From: a virus
Length of the DNA stretch: 22,090 nucleotides
Direction: 5' to 3' (one strand)
Virus record (IMG/VR): IMGVR_UViG_3300037491_000133
Span: 1 to 22,090 of that record
The notes under the pieces were generated by a model. It did no database searches. It was not told the origin of the DNA and saw nothing but the letters and a program-made list of their open reading frames with translations. The position numbers and the translations under genes are program-made. Every line of letters begins with the position of its first letter. Position 1 is the first letter of the stretch. This document shows positions 1 through 6,625 of the stretch, piece after piece.

Positions 1-411
1 TCAGGGACGAGCGGCCTGACCGGTTGCTCGGCGGGCAAGAAGATCGATCTCGACAAGCGCGCCGAGGGCAAGGCCGGTGACGCCGACGCAGGTCCGTGCC
101 GGCAGTCGTCCGGTTGCGAAATATGACGCGTAGACGGCGTTCATCGCGGCGTAATCGCGATCGAAATGCGTGAGGTAGACGCGGGCGAAGACAACGCAGT
201 CAAGGGAGCTGCCAGCGCCGGCCAGGACACGCTTCAGGTTCTCGATAACGCGCCGCGTTTGCGCCGCGATCCCGTCGGGCAACGGCCCCTTGTCGTCGTC
301 CGGCTGGGTCGGCATTTGGCCGGTGACAAACACCCAGCCGTCCACCGCGGTCGCATGGCTGAAAGGCCCGACCGGCGTCGGCGCCTCGGGGATCATCAAG
401 AATTCGATCAT
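1..411 (-). CDS. RidA (YjgF/YER057c/UK114) family protein
   Basis: The 136-aa product matches the Rid family, whose archetype RidA hydrolyses reactive enamine/imine intermediates from PLP enzymes in the cytoplasm. The C-terminal block LPARTCVGV followed by GALVEIDLLA is diagnostic. Counting from ATG 411, Arg106, Cys108 and Glu121 sit one residue from Arg105, Cys107 and Glu120 of canonical RidA, and Phe17 replaces the usual Tyr17. The catalytic Arg argues for a true deaminase-type Rid. I chose ATG 411 because it places GPFSHA about 15 residues in, as in the family. A GTG at 453 is possible but would put the 424-453 palindrome inside the gene, and ATG 396 is also possible. No strong Shine-Dalgarno is seen before any of them. 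The stop codon falls exactly at the window edge. It follows phage genes directly, so it is either a phage accessory gene or flanking host DNA. Confidence 0.9.
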   Translation of the reverse strand: MIEFLMIPEAPTPVGPFSHATAVDGWVFVTGQMPTQPDDDKGPLPDGIAAQTRRVIENLKRVLAGAGSSLDCVVFARVYLTHFDRDYAAMNAVYASYFATGRLPARTCVGVTGLALGALVEIDLLARRATGQAARP

Positions 412-423
412 CGCCACGCGCTC

Positions 424-453
424 GTGGATAAACCCGCGAGCCGGTTTATCCAC
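424..453. repeat. Perfect 11-bp inverted repeat before the RidA gene
   Basis: Arms GTGGATAAACC (424-434) and GGTTTATCCAC (443-453) are perfectly complementary around an 8-nt loop. It lies between the end of the upstream lipoprotein gene (476) and the RidA start (411). Neither side has a T-run, so it does not look like an intrinsic terminator. Each arm contains a TTATCCAC core resembling a DnaA box (TTATCCACA), facing opposite ways. It could be an operator, an mRNA hairpin, or coincidence. Confidence 0.6.
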
Positions 454-475
454 CTTATCGAGTGCATGGTCACCC

Positions 476-718
476 TCAACGGCTAGCGGCGAGGCAGGCT
501 CGCAGATCGTCCCGCTCGTCCTCGTAATCGTCCATTGCCTGGTGCAGAACGTTGTCGGACGGCAACGCGCGCAAGGCTGCCGTTATTTTCTTTATCGCCG
601 CATCATCATAGTTGACAGGTTGAGGACACTGGCACGCCGTCGCCCGCGCGCCACTGCAACCGCTTATCGTCAACGCCACCAGAAACGCAGTGACAACCGA
701 TACTACTCTCGACCGCAT
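476..718 (-). CDS. Small lipoprotein, o-spanin (Rz1)-like candidate
   Basis: This 80-aa protein has a basic N-terminus (MRSRVV), a hydrophobic stretch to about residue 19 and a lipobox ISGC with the lipidated Cys at 21, so it is probably an outer-membrane lipoprotein. After the lipobox come CQCPQP and an acidic helical segment including DDYEDERDDLRACL. I chose ATG 718 because it places the signal peptide correctly and follows a G-rich ribosome-binding stretch (TTGGGGGGTGGT). The open frame extends upstream to 934, but that extension is not protein-like. A short lipoprotein at the end of a phage tail/lysis region fits an outer-membrane spanin subunit. That role is inferred from architecture and position, since no sequence signature proves it. 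Confidence 0.7.
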   Translation of the reverse strand: MRSRVVSVVTAFLVALTISGCSGARATACQCPQPVNYDDAAIKKITAALRALPSDNVLHQAMDDYEDERDDLRACLAASR

Positions 719-787
719 ACCACCCCCCAATCGTGCCGTAACACCATGGCCACAGGACGGCTCGGGATCAAGCCCGAAGCGCGCGCG

Positions 788-807
788 GAGCCCAATGTAT
801 TGGGCTC
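788..807. repeat. 9-bp dyad, intergenic
   Basis: Arms GAGCCCAAT (788-796) and ATTGGGCTC (799-807) are perfectly complementary around a 2-nt centre. It lies in the 131-nt gap between the small gene ending at 850 and the lipoprotein gene starting at 718. No T-tract follows on either strand. It could be a regulator-binding dyad or a repetitive palindromic element. Apart from it I see nothing in this gap. Confidence 0.45.
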
Positions 808-849
808 GCCCAGGTGCAAATGCTCCAGGCTTGACGAGGATCGCCCGGT

Positions 850-1059
850 CTACCGGGAAGCGGTGACGATGCGGAGGCCCTCCGGCCCAAAGTTGAATTC
901 CTGGCTTGCTCCATTTGACAACCGCACAAGACACAGTCCGCTTTCGACATTGGCGGAAAGTATGAGGCCGGGTACGTCCTCCATTGTGTCACGACGGACG
1001 ATTTTATATCGCCGTCTCTCGCTTTCGGGATCGACGGCTGTCAATTTGCGCGGAAGCAT
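850..1059 (-). CDS. Small hypothetical protein, 69 aa
   Basis: I do not recognise this protein. It is soluble, charged and has no signal peptide or membrane segment. The N-terminal third is basic (ESERRRYKIVRRD), and the rest looks like short beta strands (DVPGLILSANVESGLCLVRL). The ATG at 1059 is preceded by TTGGAGAAGCA, giving a GGAG Shine-Dalgarno about 7 nt upstream, which supports translation. It lies between a membrane-anchored coiled-coil gene and a small lipoprotein gene and is probably co-transcribed with them. The overlapping frame 768-992 on the same strand is less protein-like and is treated as a shadow. Confidence 0.6.
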   Translation of the reverse strand: MLPRKLTAVDPESERRRYKIVRRDTMEDVPGLILSANVESGLCLVRLSNGASQEFNFGPEGLRIVTASR

Positions 1060-1103
1060 TGCTTCTCCAAGCGAAGGAAGACCTATGATGACCCATTGGA
1101 ATG

Positions 1104-1418
1104 TTACTTGCGGTCCTGCTTCTGCACGATCTGCGTCCGCAGGTCGGCAATGGCGTCGATAATGCGCGCCAGCGCGGCGCGCATTTCTGCCTGAAAATCG
1201 CGCTCGTCAATCCGGCCTTGTTCGAGGGCTCGCTCCGCCGCGGCGATGCGCAACTCGTGCGAAGCGATCTGGACGTCGAGCTCAGCCCGCAGATTTTCGA
1301 TGTCCCCGCGCAGGCTGATGTAGCTGGTCACAGCACCGCCGCCCACAGTCAGCAGCAGCACGGCCGCCTGCATGACATGACCGAAGTTGATCTCGGGCGA
1401 GAACCGCGGCTTCAACAT
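1104..1418 (-). CDS. Membrane-anchored coiled-coil protein, i-spanin-like candidate
   Basis: The 104-aa product has one predicted membrane helix at about residues 15-36 (VMQAAVLLLTVGGGAVTSYI). A long charged alpha-helical segment follows at about 37-100, rich in Glu, Arg, Ala and Leu and likely to form a coiled coil. A single N-terminal anchor plus a periplasmic coiled coil is the architecture of inner-membrane spanins (Rz) and of some holin-associated phage proteins. The ATG at 1418 overlaps the upstream lipoprotein stop as TGATG, indicating translational coupling. The upstream frame to 1490 is discarded. The spanin role is inferred from shape and from the nearby lipoprotein genes. A holin or other membrane protein cannot be excluded. 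Confidence 0.7.
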   Translation of the reverse strand: MLKPRFSPEINFGHVMQAAVLLLTVGGGAVTSYISLRGDIENLRAELDVQIASHELRIAAAERALEQGRIDERDFQAEMRAALARIIDAIADLRTQIVQKQDRK

Positions 1419-1741
1419 CAAGGGACGAACGGAGCTGCCGGGGTGGCTTTCAGCAGCTCGGCCAGAACCCCAGCCCATACCGGTTGGCATTGCGTGCTTT
1501 GCAGAGCCATCTGCACCGCACGCTTCTCTTCGATCGCGACCAGTATACCGGGTTTATCCCCGACGCTGGAGATCGCGTTTCCGGTCGCCTCCAAAATCGG
1601 CCAGCAGGCCGCGCCCACCGGATCCCCTGCAGCTGTTGCGATCGTCGCTGCGTTGCCTGCATCCTCGGCGCTGAATTGGCCAACTTGGGCGCAGCCCGTC
1701 AACCACAATGCCAGCACGCTCGCCATTATCAATACCGACAT
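1418..1741 (-). CDS. Phage lipoprotein, 107 aa
   Basis: The N-terminus (MSVLIMASVLALWLTGCAQ) is a lipoprotein signal with lipobox LTGC, the modified Cys being residue 17. The mature part is Ala-rich with two further Cys (in AACWPIL and STQCQPVW) that could form a disulfide, and a Pro-rich end. I chose ATG 1741 because it begins the signal peptide and has GGAG 8 nt upstream. The longer frame to 1939 adds residues that would block secretion. The stop overlaps the next gene's start (TGATG). It is the first well-supported gene after the tail-tip gene. The function is unknown; cell-envelope or lysis-related roles are possible. Confidence 0.75.
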   Translation of the reverse strand: MSVLIMASVLALWLTGCAQVGQFSAEDAGNAATIATAAGDPVGAACWPILEATGNAISSVGDKPGILVAIEEKRAVQMALQSTQCQPVWAGVLAELLKATPAAPFVP

Positions 1742-2053
1742 CGACGCTACTCCGTCACACAAGCTGACGTTCCGGCAATCGACAAAATTCCAGAATCTAA
1801 ACATTGGTTTCATGCTCCATTGGTCCAGTGAAAGGTCTGCGCCGGGTCGGCGACAGTCAGTTTGGCTGGATGGTGTTTGGCCGGCGGGGTTCCGGGGTTC
1901 CGATGCGCGCGGCGGCGAAGCCTGTCGCGGTGTCGGCACACGCCGCGACCCACGGGATCAGCATTGCAGATCAGAAGAGAGGCGAGCCATGATCGCAAGT
2001 TGGTGCAGCCGCGCCCGCATCAACCCGATCGGTCGAATGATTTGACGTCGCGC
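1742..2053. other. 312-base stretch with no clear gene
   Basis: This gap separates the tail-tip stop from the lipoprotein start. No terminator hairpin with a T-tract and no promoter I would trust is visible. The best coding candidate is the short minus-strand frame at 1857-1964, listed separately. Minus-strand frames 1810-1998 and 1418-1939 also cross it, but their translations are Arg/Pro/His-rich and shadow-like. Confidence 0.5.
1857..1964 (-). CDS. Possible 35-aa ORF, low confidence
   Basis: Minus-strand ATG at 1964 opens a 35-codon frame with mostly G/C third positions. It encodes a short hydrophobic start (MLIPWVAACADTATGFAAAR) and a Pro/Asn-rich end. An in-frame TGA lies just upstream of the ATG, so the frame cannot be extended. 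There is no convincing Shine-Dalgarno. It is listed only because it is the most protein-like reading of the gap after the tail-tip gene. I do not recognise it. Confidence 0.3.
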   Translation of the reverse strand: MLIPWVAACADTATGFAAARIGTPEPRRPNTIQPN

Positions 2054-4735
2054 TCAGTTGCTCTCCAGGGGATCGCGGCCGTCGCGCCGCGTAATCTGGC
2101 CGATCTCGGAGGCGAGCACGGTGTCCCGCGCCAGTCCTCGGCGCTGCTCGACCGGCAAAATGTGGTCGCGGCGCGTGGTGCCCGACGCGACCTCCACCGC
2201 CATCGGATTGCCGGTCGTTGTCGCGACTGGGAAGATGCCCGGAACAACCGATGAGCCGACCGGCAGATAGCTGTAGATCGTGGTTTCGGCCAGGCTTTGT
2301 TCGCCACCGCCAACCGGGTTAAAGCTCTGAAATTCGAAATAGAGCGTATGTCCGACGAATTGTGACGGCAGCACCTCGAAGAAAAACCGGCTGGAGCCGA
2401 GCGACAGAAATTGCGACCCGGCGGGCAGGTCGATTTCGTAAGTGCCGTACAGGCCGCGGTAGAGGCCGGCCAATGTATATTGGTTGGGGGCGGTCAGCGT
2501 CGCGTTCGTGTAGCTCAGGAATTCGAGCAGACCGTCCGGTGTCCGCACCGCGCACAGGCTCAGCCCGTTCGCGGCGAGTTGCGCTGAAACGCTGTTGAGG
2601 GCGCCGTCGCTCTCGGCGAGATTAACCGACAGCGACGTGCCGGTCGCCGTACAATCGGCCGTCGTGTAGCCCATTGTCGAGCGGCCGACAAACTCGCCGA
2701 ACGGCGCAAAGGTCGAGCCGTCCAGGGACACATAGACGTTGGCGCCGCCCCAGTTGGGGTCATAAGTCCCGTTTGGCCCACCTGAAAGCCCCACGATAAT
2801 ATAGGGTGAGGTCTGCCCTTGCGCGGCGAGGAGTTGGGCTGTCGGCTCGAGAATGAAGGGCGCGTTGACCGACGGCGCGGCCTGTCCGTAATTCGGCGCC
2901 GATGTTTCGGATGCGCCCGCCTGTTTGGGGTATGGCTGCGCCGTGGCGCCCCCATACCCTAGGATGGTCACCCCGCCGCTGACGGCTGGTATCGGCGTCG
3001 CTGGCGGGTACATCACGGCGCCGGGAGTGCCGAGCCAATCCTCGGCGGTTACCGACAGCATGCCCTCGTCGTCTTCCTCGATCGAGGTAATGCGCACCGT
3101 AATGGCCTGCGCGCCCAGTCGTGGGTCGGTGATCTGCACGAGGTCCATCGGCTCCAACAACACGTATTTCCAACCGAGTTGCCAGGAGTAGGTATTGCGA
3201 TACAGAATCTGGCGCTGCAGGACAAGCTGCGCAGCTATTGTCGCCACGTAATATGGATCGACGATTGCCCGTGCCTGGACCGATGTATCCCGTCGAACCC
3301 CGTACAGATCGATCGAGCCCTGGTCAAACGCTTCCGTGATCGATGTGTTATAGGACGTGCCGCGGTCGGTGGTTTCGAGCTGAACCATGTTCAACGCGTC
3401 GGCCGGGGTCGAGCGCGTGATGTGCACGGGATCGTCGGTAAAGCCGCCGGTGATCGGACCCGCTCCCGTACGCAATGCCGGTCCGCCCGGCGTCACGCCA
3501 AGATAGGTGCCGACGCTCGTCTCCTGGACGATGTAGTCGTCCTCGCCGAGCGAATAAATCGGGGTCGTGTTCGGCGTGTATAAATAGGGTGCGGTGGTCG
3601 TCCCGACGGTCAGCGTCTCGGAACCCGAGGCGCTCGTCGTGATTGCAACGTCGGTCCCTCGCGTCTGCACGATCACTAGCCCGGTTGTCGTGACCGAAGC
3701 ATAGATGCCGGCGGCGGCGAGCGCGCCGTTGCCGGGATCGGCGAGGGTCCCGTCGCCGGTGATCAGCATCGCCAGCGACGCGCCAACCGACGAATAGCTG
3801 ATGATGTCGTTCGCGGTCAGGTAGTGGCTGACCAAAATGGGTGAGGCGGGGAATGCGCCGGAAAAGGTCAGCGACAGCAGATCGCCTTGGTTCACCTCGC
3901 CAGTCAGCGAGATCGGGGTAAAAGTGACCGACAGCGGGGTGTCTCCGTAAGGGATGATCTTGAGGAGCCCTCCCGACCAGACGATCGCACTGTTTGTGAC
4001 GGCGGCGATCTCGGCCAGCATTTGCGAAGCTGCCTGCTGACTGTCGTATACTGGCGCCAGCATCAATCCGGCGGCGTCGCAGTAGGCCGCATAAGAACTC
4101 AGATCATCGAGATTGGCAGCCGGGAAGCCGGCGCCGTATCGGGTGTTCGTTAACAGGTCCTCGACGATGTTGGCAGGGTTCGCGTCGACGCCGTTCGGCG
4201 CCGTTCCGGCTTCGATACCGTAGACTTCGACATTGAAGTTCGGCAAAGCAGGGCTCATCCCGAGCTGGTACTGGTCACCTGTGAAGAATGCCGTGCCGGA
4301 GTAGTTGATCGCGTTGTTCGGGTAGTTCGTTGTCCAATAAAAATCCGTCGCCTGGCCATCGGCCCCGACCGCCGAGAACGAAATGCCGTTGCCGCCGGTG
4401 AGGGTGCTGCCGCCGCCCTGCAAAGTCGTGACGGTTTTATTGTACCATAGGAGCCCCCAGCCGGCGATCGGCCCCTGGCACACGCCGGCGGCGAAGTCGA
4501 CCTGGTACATCGTCTGTGTGCCGCCCTTTCCGGCGGTCTTGCTGCCGCCGCCGCCCTTGCCTTTCCCCCCGCCGCCGTTCGCGTTGAAATTCTGGTAGTC
4601 GAGAAGGTTGACCGCCAGCCGCGCCGTTCCGTACACGAGCGGAATGACGCCGCCTTTTTGCGAGCTCTGAAATCGCAGCGACGCAGCAACGTTTTGCTGC
4701 TTGGCGTTGGAGCCGCGACCGAGGATGCCGCTCAT
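2054..4735 (-). CDS. Tail-tip / host-specificity protein (Phage-tail_3 type, RcGTA g15-like)
   Basis: The 893-aa product has the size and position of the tail-tip (baseplate 'megatron') protein that follows the NlpC/P60 gene in RcGTA-type tails. The N-terminus (SSQKGGVIPLVYGTARLAVN) is typical of J-like/Phage-tail_3 proteins. A flexible Gly/Lys-rich stretch follows at about residues 52-72. The middle contains the conserved segment ending SWQLGWKYVLLEPMDLVQIT and VRITSIEEDDEGMLSVTAEDW, and the C-terminal third carries beta-rich modules likely to contact the host. ATG 4735 overlaps the preceding stop as ATGA. The upstream frame to 4873 is a shadow. It is much shorter than RcGTA g15 and I see no obvious TIM-barrel hydrolase part, so it resembles the shorter phage version. 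I expect it to cap the tail and take part in adsorption and DNA ejection. Confidence 0.88.
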   Translation of the reverse strand: MSGILGRGSNAKQQNVAASLRFQSSQKGGVIPLVYGTARLAVNLLDYQNFNANGGGGKGKGGGGSKTAGKGGTQTMYQVDFAAGVCQGPIAGWGLLWYNKTVTTLQGGGSTLTGGNGISFSAVGADGQATDFYWTTNYPNNAINYSGTAFFTGDQYQLGMSPALPNFNVEVYGIEAGTAPNGVDANPANIVEDLLTNTRYGAGFPAANLDDLSSYAAYCDAAGLMLAPVYDSQQAASQMLAEIAAVTNSAIVWSGGLLKIIPYGDTPLSVTFTPISLTGEVNQGDLLSLTFSGAFPASPILVSHYLTANDIISYSSVGASLAMLITGDGTLADPGNGALAAAGIYASVTTTGLVIVQTRGTDVAITTSASGSETLTVGTTTAPYLYTPNTTPIYSLGEDDYIVQETSVGTYLGVTPGGPALRTGAGPITGGFTDDPVHITRSTPADALNMVQLETTDRGTSYNTSITEAFDQGSIDLYGVRRDTSVQARAIVDPYYVATIAAQLVLQRQILYRNTYSWQLGWKYVLLEPMDLVQITDPRLGAQAITVRITSIEEDDEGMLSVTAEDWLGTPGAVMYPPATPIPAVSGGVTILGYGGATAQPYPKQAGASETSAPNYGQAAPSVNAPFILEPTAQLLAAQGQTSPYIIVGLSGGPNGTYDPNWGGANVYVSLDGSTFAPFGEFVGRSTMGYTTADCTATGTSLSVNLAESDGALNSVSAQLAANGLSLCAVRTPDGLLEFLSYTNATLTAPNQYTLAGLYRGLYGTYEIDLPAGSQFLSLGSSRFFFEVLPSQFVGHTLYFEFQSFNPVGGGEQSLAETTIYSYLPVGSSVVPGIFPVATTTGNPMAVEVASGTTRRDHILPVEQRRGLARDTVLASEIGQITRRDGRDPLESN

Positions 4736-5157
4736 TCGGAAAACGGCGAAAAGAACCTTACCGGCCGCCCGGCGAGGAGCGGCTGCAACGCGTCGCCGCG
4801 GATAACCCCGCCGCTGTGCCAGGCGTGGATCAGCAGCGGCCATTCGGTGATGATCGCGCCGTGTGCAAAGCACCGCCCAAAGCGAAACAGCGCCACGTCG
4901 CCGGCGCCGCCCCGGTCCGTCTCGCGTGTTTTTTTGGCGAGCCCGTTCATGTAGCGTTCGACCCCGCGATGCAGGTGCCAGTCCGGCGGGTAATAGGGAA
5001 TTTCAACATGGCCGACGATTTCGGCGCGCTCATAGACCTCGGCAATCAGGGTCAGGCAGTCGCAGCCGACGCCCTTGACCCGTCCCATGTGATGATACGG
5101 CGTGCCCAGCCAGGTCTCGGCCTCGCCAATGACCGCGGCGCGCTGCCGATCGGTCAC
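4732..5157 (-). CDS. NlpC/P60 family peptidase, tail-associated (RcGTA g14-like)
   Basis: The 141-aa protein has the NlpC/P60 signature: WLGTPY near the start, then the catalytic Cys in VGCDCLTL (Cys34), and the catalytic His in FAHGAII (His99). A third polar residue is probably His111 in IHAWH. Such tail enzymes cut peptidoglycan peptides locally during DNA injection. The start is GTG at 5157, overlapping the DUF2163 stop as GTGA, and the stop overlaps the tail-tip start as ATGA, so three genes are translationally coupled. The order DUF2163, peptidase, tail tip is the same as RcGTA g13-g15. All expected catalytic residues are present, so it is likely active. Confidence 0.93.
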   Translation of the reverse strand: MTDRQRAAVIGEAETWLGTPYHHMGRVKGVGCDCLTLIAEVYERAEIVGHVEIPYYPPDWHLHRGVERYMNGLAKKTRETDRGGAGDVALFRFGRCFAHGAIITEWPLLIHAWHSGGVIRGDALQPLLAGRPVRFFSPFSE

Positions 5158-6008
5158 ACCGAATTCTCCGGCGCCGGGATAAACGGCATTCCGCCAAAGT
5201 GGATCTGGTTGTTAAAGGTGTTCGTGCAGGTGCCAAGACTGCGGTCGCACCCTGGCAGGAGTTGGAATTGATCGCCCGCTGCGGGCGGGTAGAGGAACGC
5301 CAGCTTGATCGTTACCGATTGTCCGGCTGCAAAGCCGCTGATCGTGCGCGTCTCGCCTGCATTGGCGCCGGTGACGCCGACGATCGTCCCTTGCACGTAG
5401 GGATTGGCGGTCAACGGCGGTCCCTGAATGACCGTTTGCGTCGATCCCGACGCGCAGCTAAAGGTGACGGCAAGGCTCGACCGATCGAACTGGCACATTG
5501 CGTCGCCGAACACATGGGTGCAGCTTTGCTGCCACAGTCGGCGCGGCATCTGGATGTTCAGCAATTCGAGATGCGAGCGACATTTCATGTCGACGCCTGT
5601 GCGGCTGCAATCGATGTCCGAGATGCGCCCGGCGAACAGCACGACGGTCCCGACCACGGTCCCGTAAGGCTGCATAAAGGCGCGCTCGACCTGCAATACC
5701 CCGCCGTCGAACTGGCCAGTCCACGCGGCTTGCAGCCAGGCGACCGCACCCAAGAGATCACTCGGCTCAGGGTAGATGTTGACGTCGAGCTCATCGACTT
5801 GCACCCCGATCACGACTTTGGTTTTCGACCGCTCGAGTTTCGGCCCGAGCTCGAAATAGCGCCCGGTCGTCTGGTCGGTGATCGCGCTCGCCGCAGCCGA
5901 ATAGAGATAGACGCCACCCTCAGCCAAGCTGAAGGTATAAAGGTCTGCCATGGTAAACTGCTCGCTGGAATTCAACAGCGCGATCAGCTCAGCTGATGCT
6001 GCCTTCAT
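5154..6008 (-). CDS. DUF2163 tail hub protein (RcGTA g13-like, Cys cluster)
   Basis: The 284-aa protein matches the DUF2163/BR0599 type. The N-terminal half is the beta-rich DUF2163 part. The C-terminal part carries the hallmark pattern GCDRSLGTCTNTFNN then HFGGMPFIPAPE. Cys163, Cys172, Cys254 and Cys261 are spaced as in the RcGTA hub protein, for which I recall an iron-sulfur cluster being reported. Cluster binding here is inferred. ATG 6008 overlaps the DUF2460 stop as ATGA. The 13-residue upstream extension to 6047 would run back into that gene and is rejected. The protein would form the hub below the distal tail ring. Confidence 0.92.
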   Translation of the reverse strand: MKAASAELIALLNSSEQFTMADLYTFSLAEGGVYLYSAAASAITDQTTGRYFELGPKLERSKTKVVIGVQVDELDVNIYPEPSDLLGAVAWLQAAWTGQFDGGVLQVERAFMQPYGTVVGTVVLFAGRISDIDCSRTGVDMKCRSHLELLNIQMPRRLWQQSCTHVFGDAMCQFDRSSLAVTFSCASGSTQTVIQGPPLTANPYVQGTIVGVTGANAGETRTISGFAAGQSVTIKLAFLYPPAAGDQFQLLPGCDRSLGTCTNTFNNQIHFGGMPFIPAPENSV

Positions 6009-6625
6009 GTGCGCACCGAGATGAAAGTCAGTTTCTTCAGCTGCCACAATCGGAACATGAAGTTTTCGAAATCATAGCTGTCGTCGACGAACCGACAGCG
6101 AAACCAGTACGAGAAATCCGCTGCGACGACGATGCCAGTGGCCGGGGGGTTCGCGAAGGTCACCAACCCCGTCTCGGGGTCGACACTGTAGCTCGAAGCG
6201 CTTTGGCTGATGCCGTTGAAATAGACCGCTCCAACGGTGTTGGGGGCGGTAACCGGCTCAATAAACCCGCCGTTCGGCAACGCTGCTCCCATGGTCCGTT
6301 GCAGCTGAAAAACCGATGCGCTTGAGTCTCCGGTGCCGAGATATTGCCCCCGGATCTGGAAGTCGCTCGGGTCCTCGAACAGAAAGGTGCCGTAGGCGCC
6401 CTGGCAGGACAAGTAGAAGCCCATCAACGTGCGCAGCTCGTCGAAGCCGGCCCCGGGGTTGTCGCGTAAGAACGCGAAAACGAGCGTGAACTGCCATAGC
6501 GGGAACGGGTAATCGAGGGCCCTCAGCTCGCGGCCGGAAACAGCCCGCTGAATGCGGGTTTGAAACGTCGGAGTCTTGGTAACGCTCCAAGCGAGTCCCG
6601 GCAATTCGGGAAAAACCAACGCCAT
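6005..6625 (-). CDS. DUF2460 distal tail protein (RcGTA g12-like)
   Basis: The 206-aa product is a DUF2460 (TIGR02217) protein, close to the family's usual length. Recognisable parts are the N-terminal FPELPGLAWSVTKTPTFQTR, the central YPFPLWQFTLVFAFLRD, GAYGTFLFEDPSD, and the C-terminal DFSYWFRCRFVDDSYDFENF. In RcGTA this protein forms the distal tail ring between tube and hub. The ATG at 6625 overlaps the tape-measure stop as TGATG, and a GTG one codon earlier (6628) is also possible. A CGGAG motif lies a few bases upstream. The gene is coupled to DUF2163 downstream by ATGA. Confidence 0.93.
   Translation of the reverse strand: MALVFPELPGLAWSVTKTPTFQTRIQRAVSGRELRALDYPFPLWQFTLVFAFLRDNPGAGFDELRTLMGFYLSCQGAYGTFLFEDPSDFQIRGQYLGTGDSSASVFQLQRTMGAALPNGGFIEPVTAPNTVGAVYFNGISQSASSYSVDPETGLVTFANPPATGIVVAADFSYWFRCRFVDDSYDFENFMFRLWQLKKLTFISVRT

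Noticed and set aside
423-454. Replication origin based on two DnaA-box-like TTATCCAC motifs
   Set aside because: Only two motifs, each 8 of 9 to the consensus and both created by one palindrome, with no AT-rich unwinding region nearby.
290-2045. Plus-strand frames at 290-1162 and 1101-2045
   Set aside because: They run antisense to several small minus-strand genes that have signal peptides or ribosome-binding sites. The plus translations show no recognisable fold.
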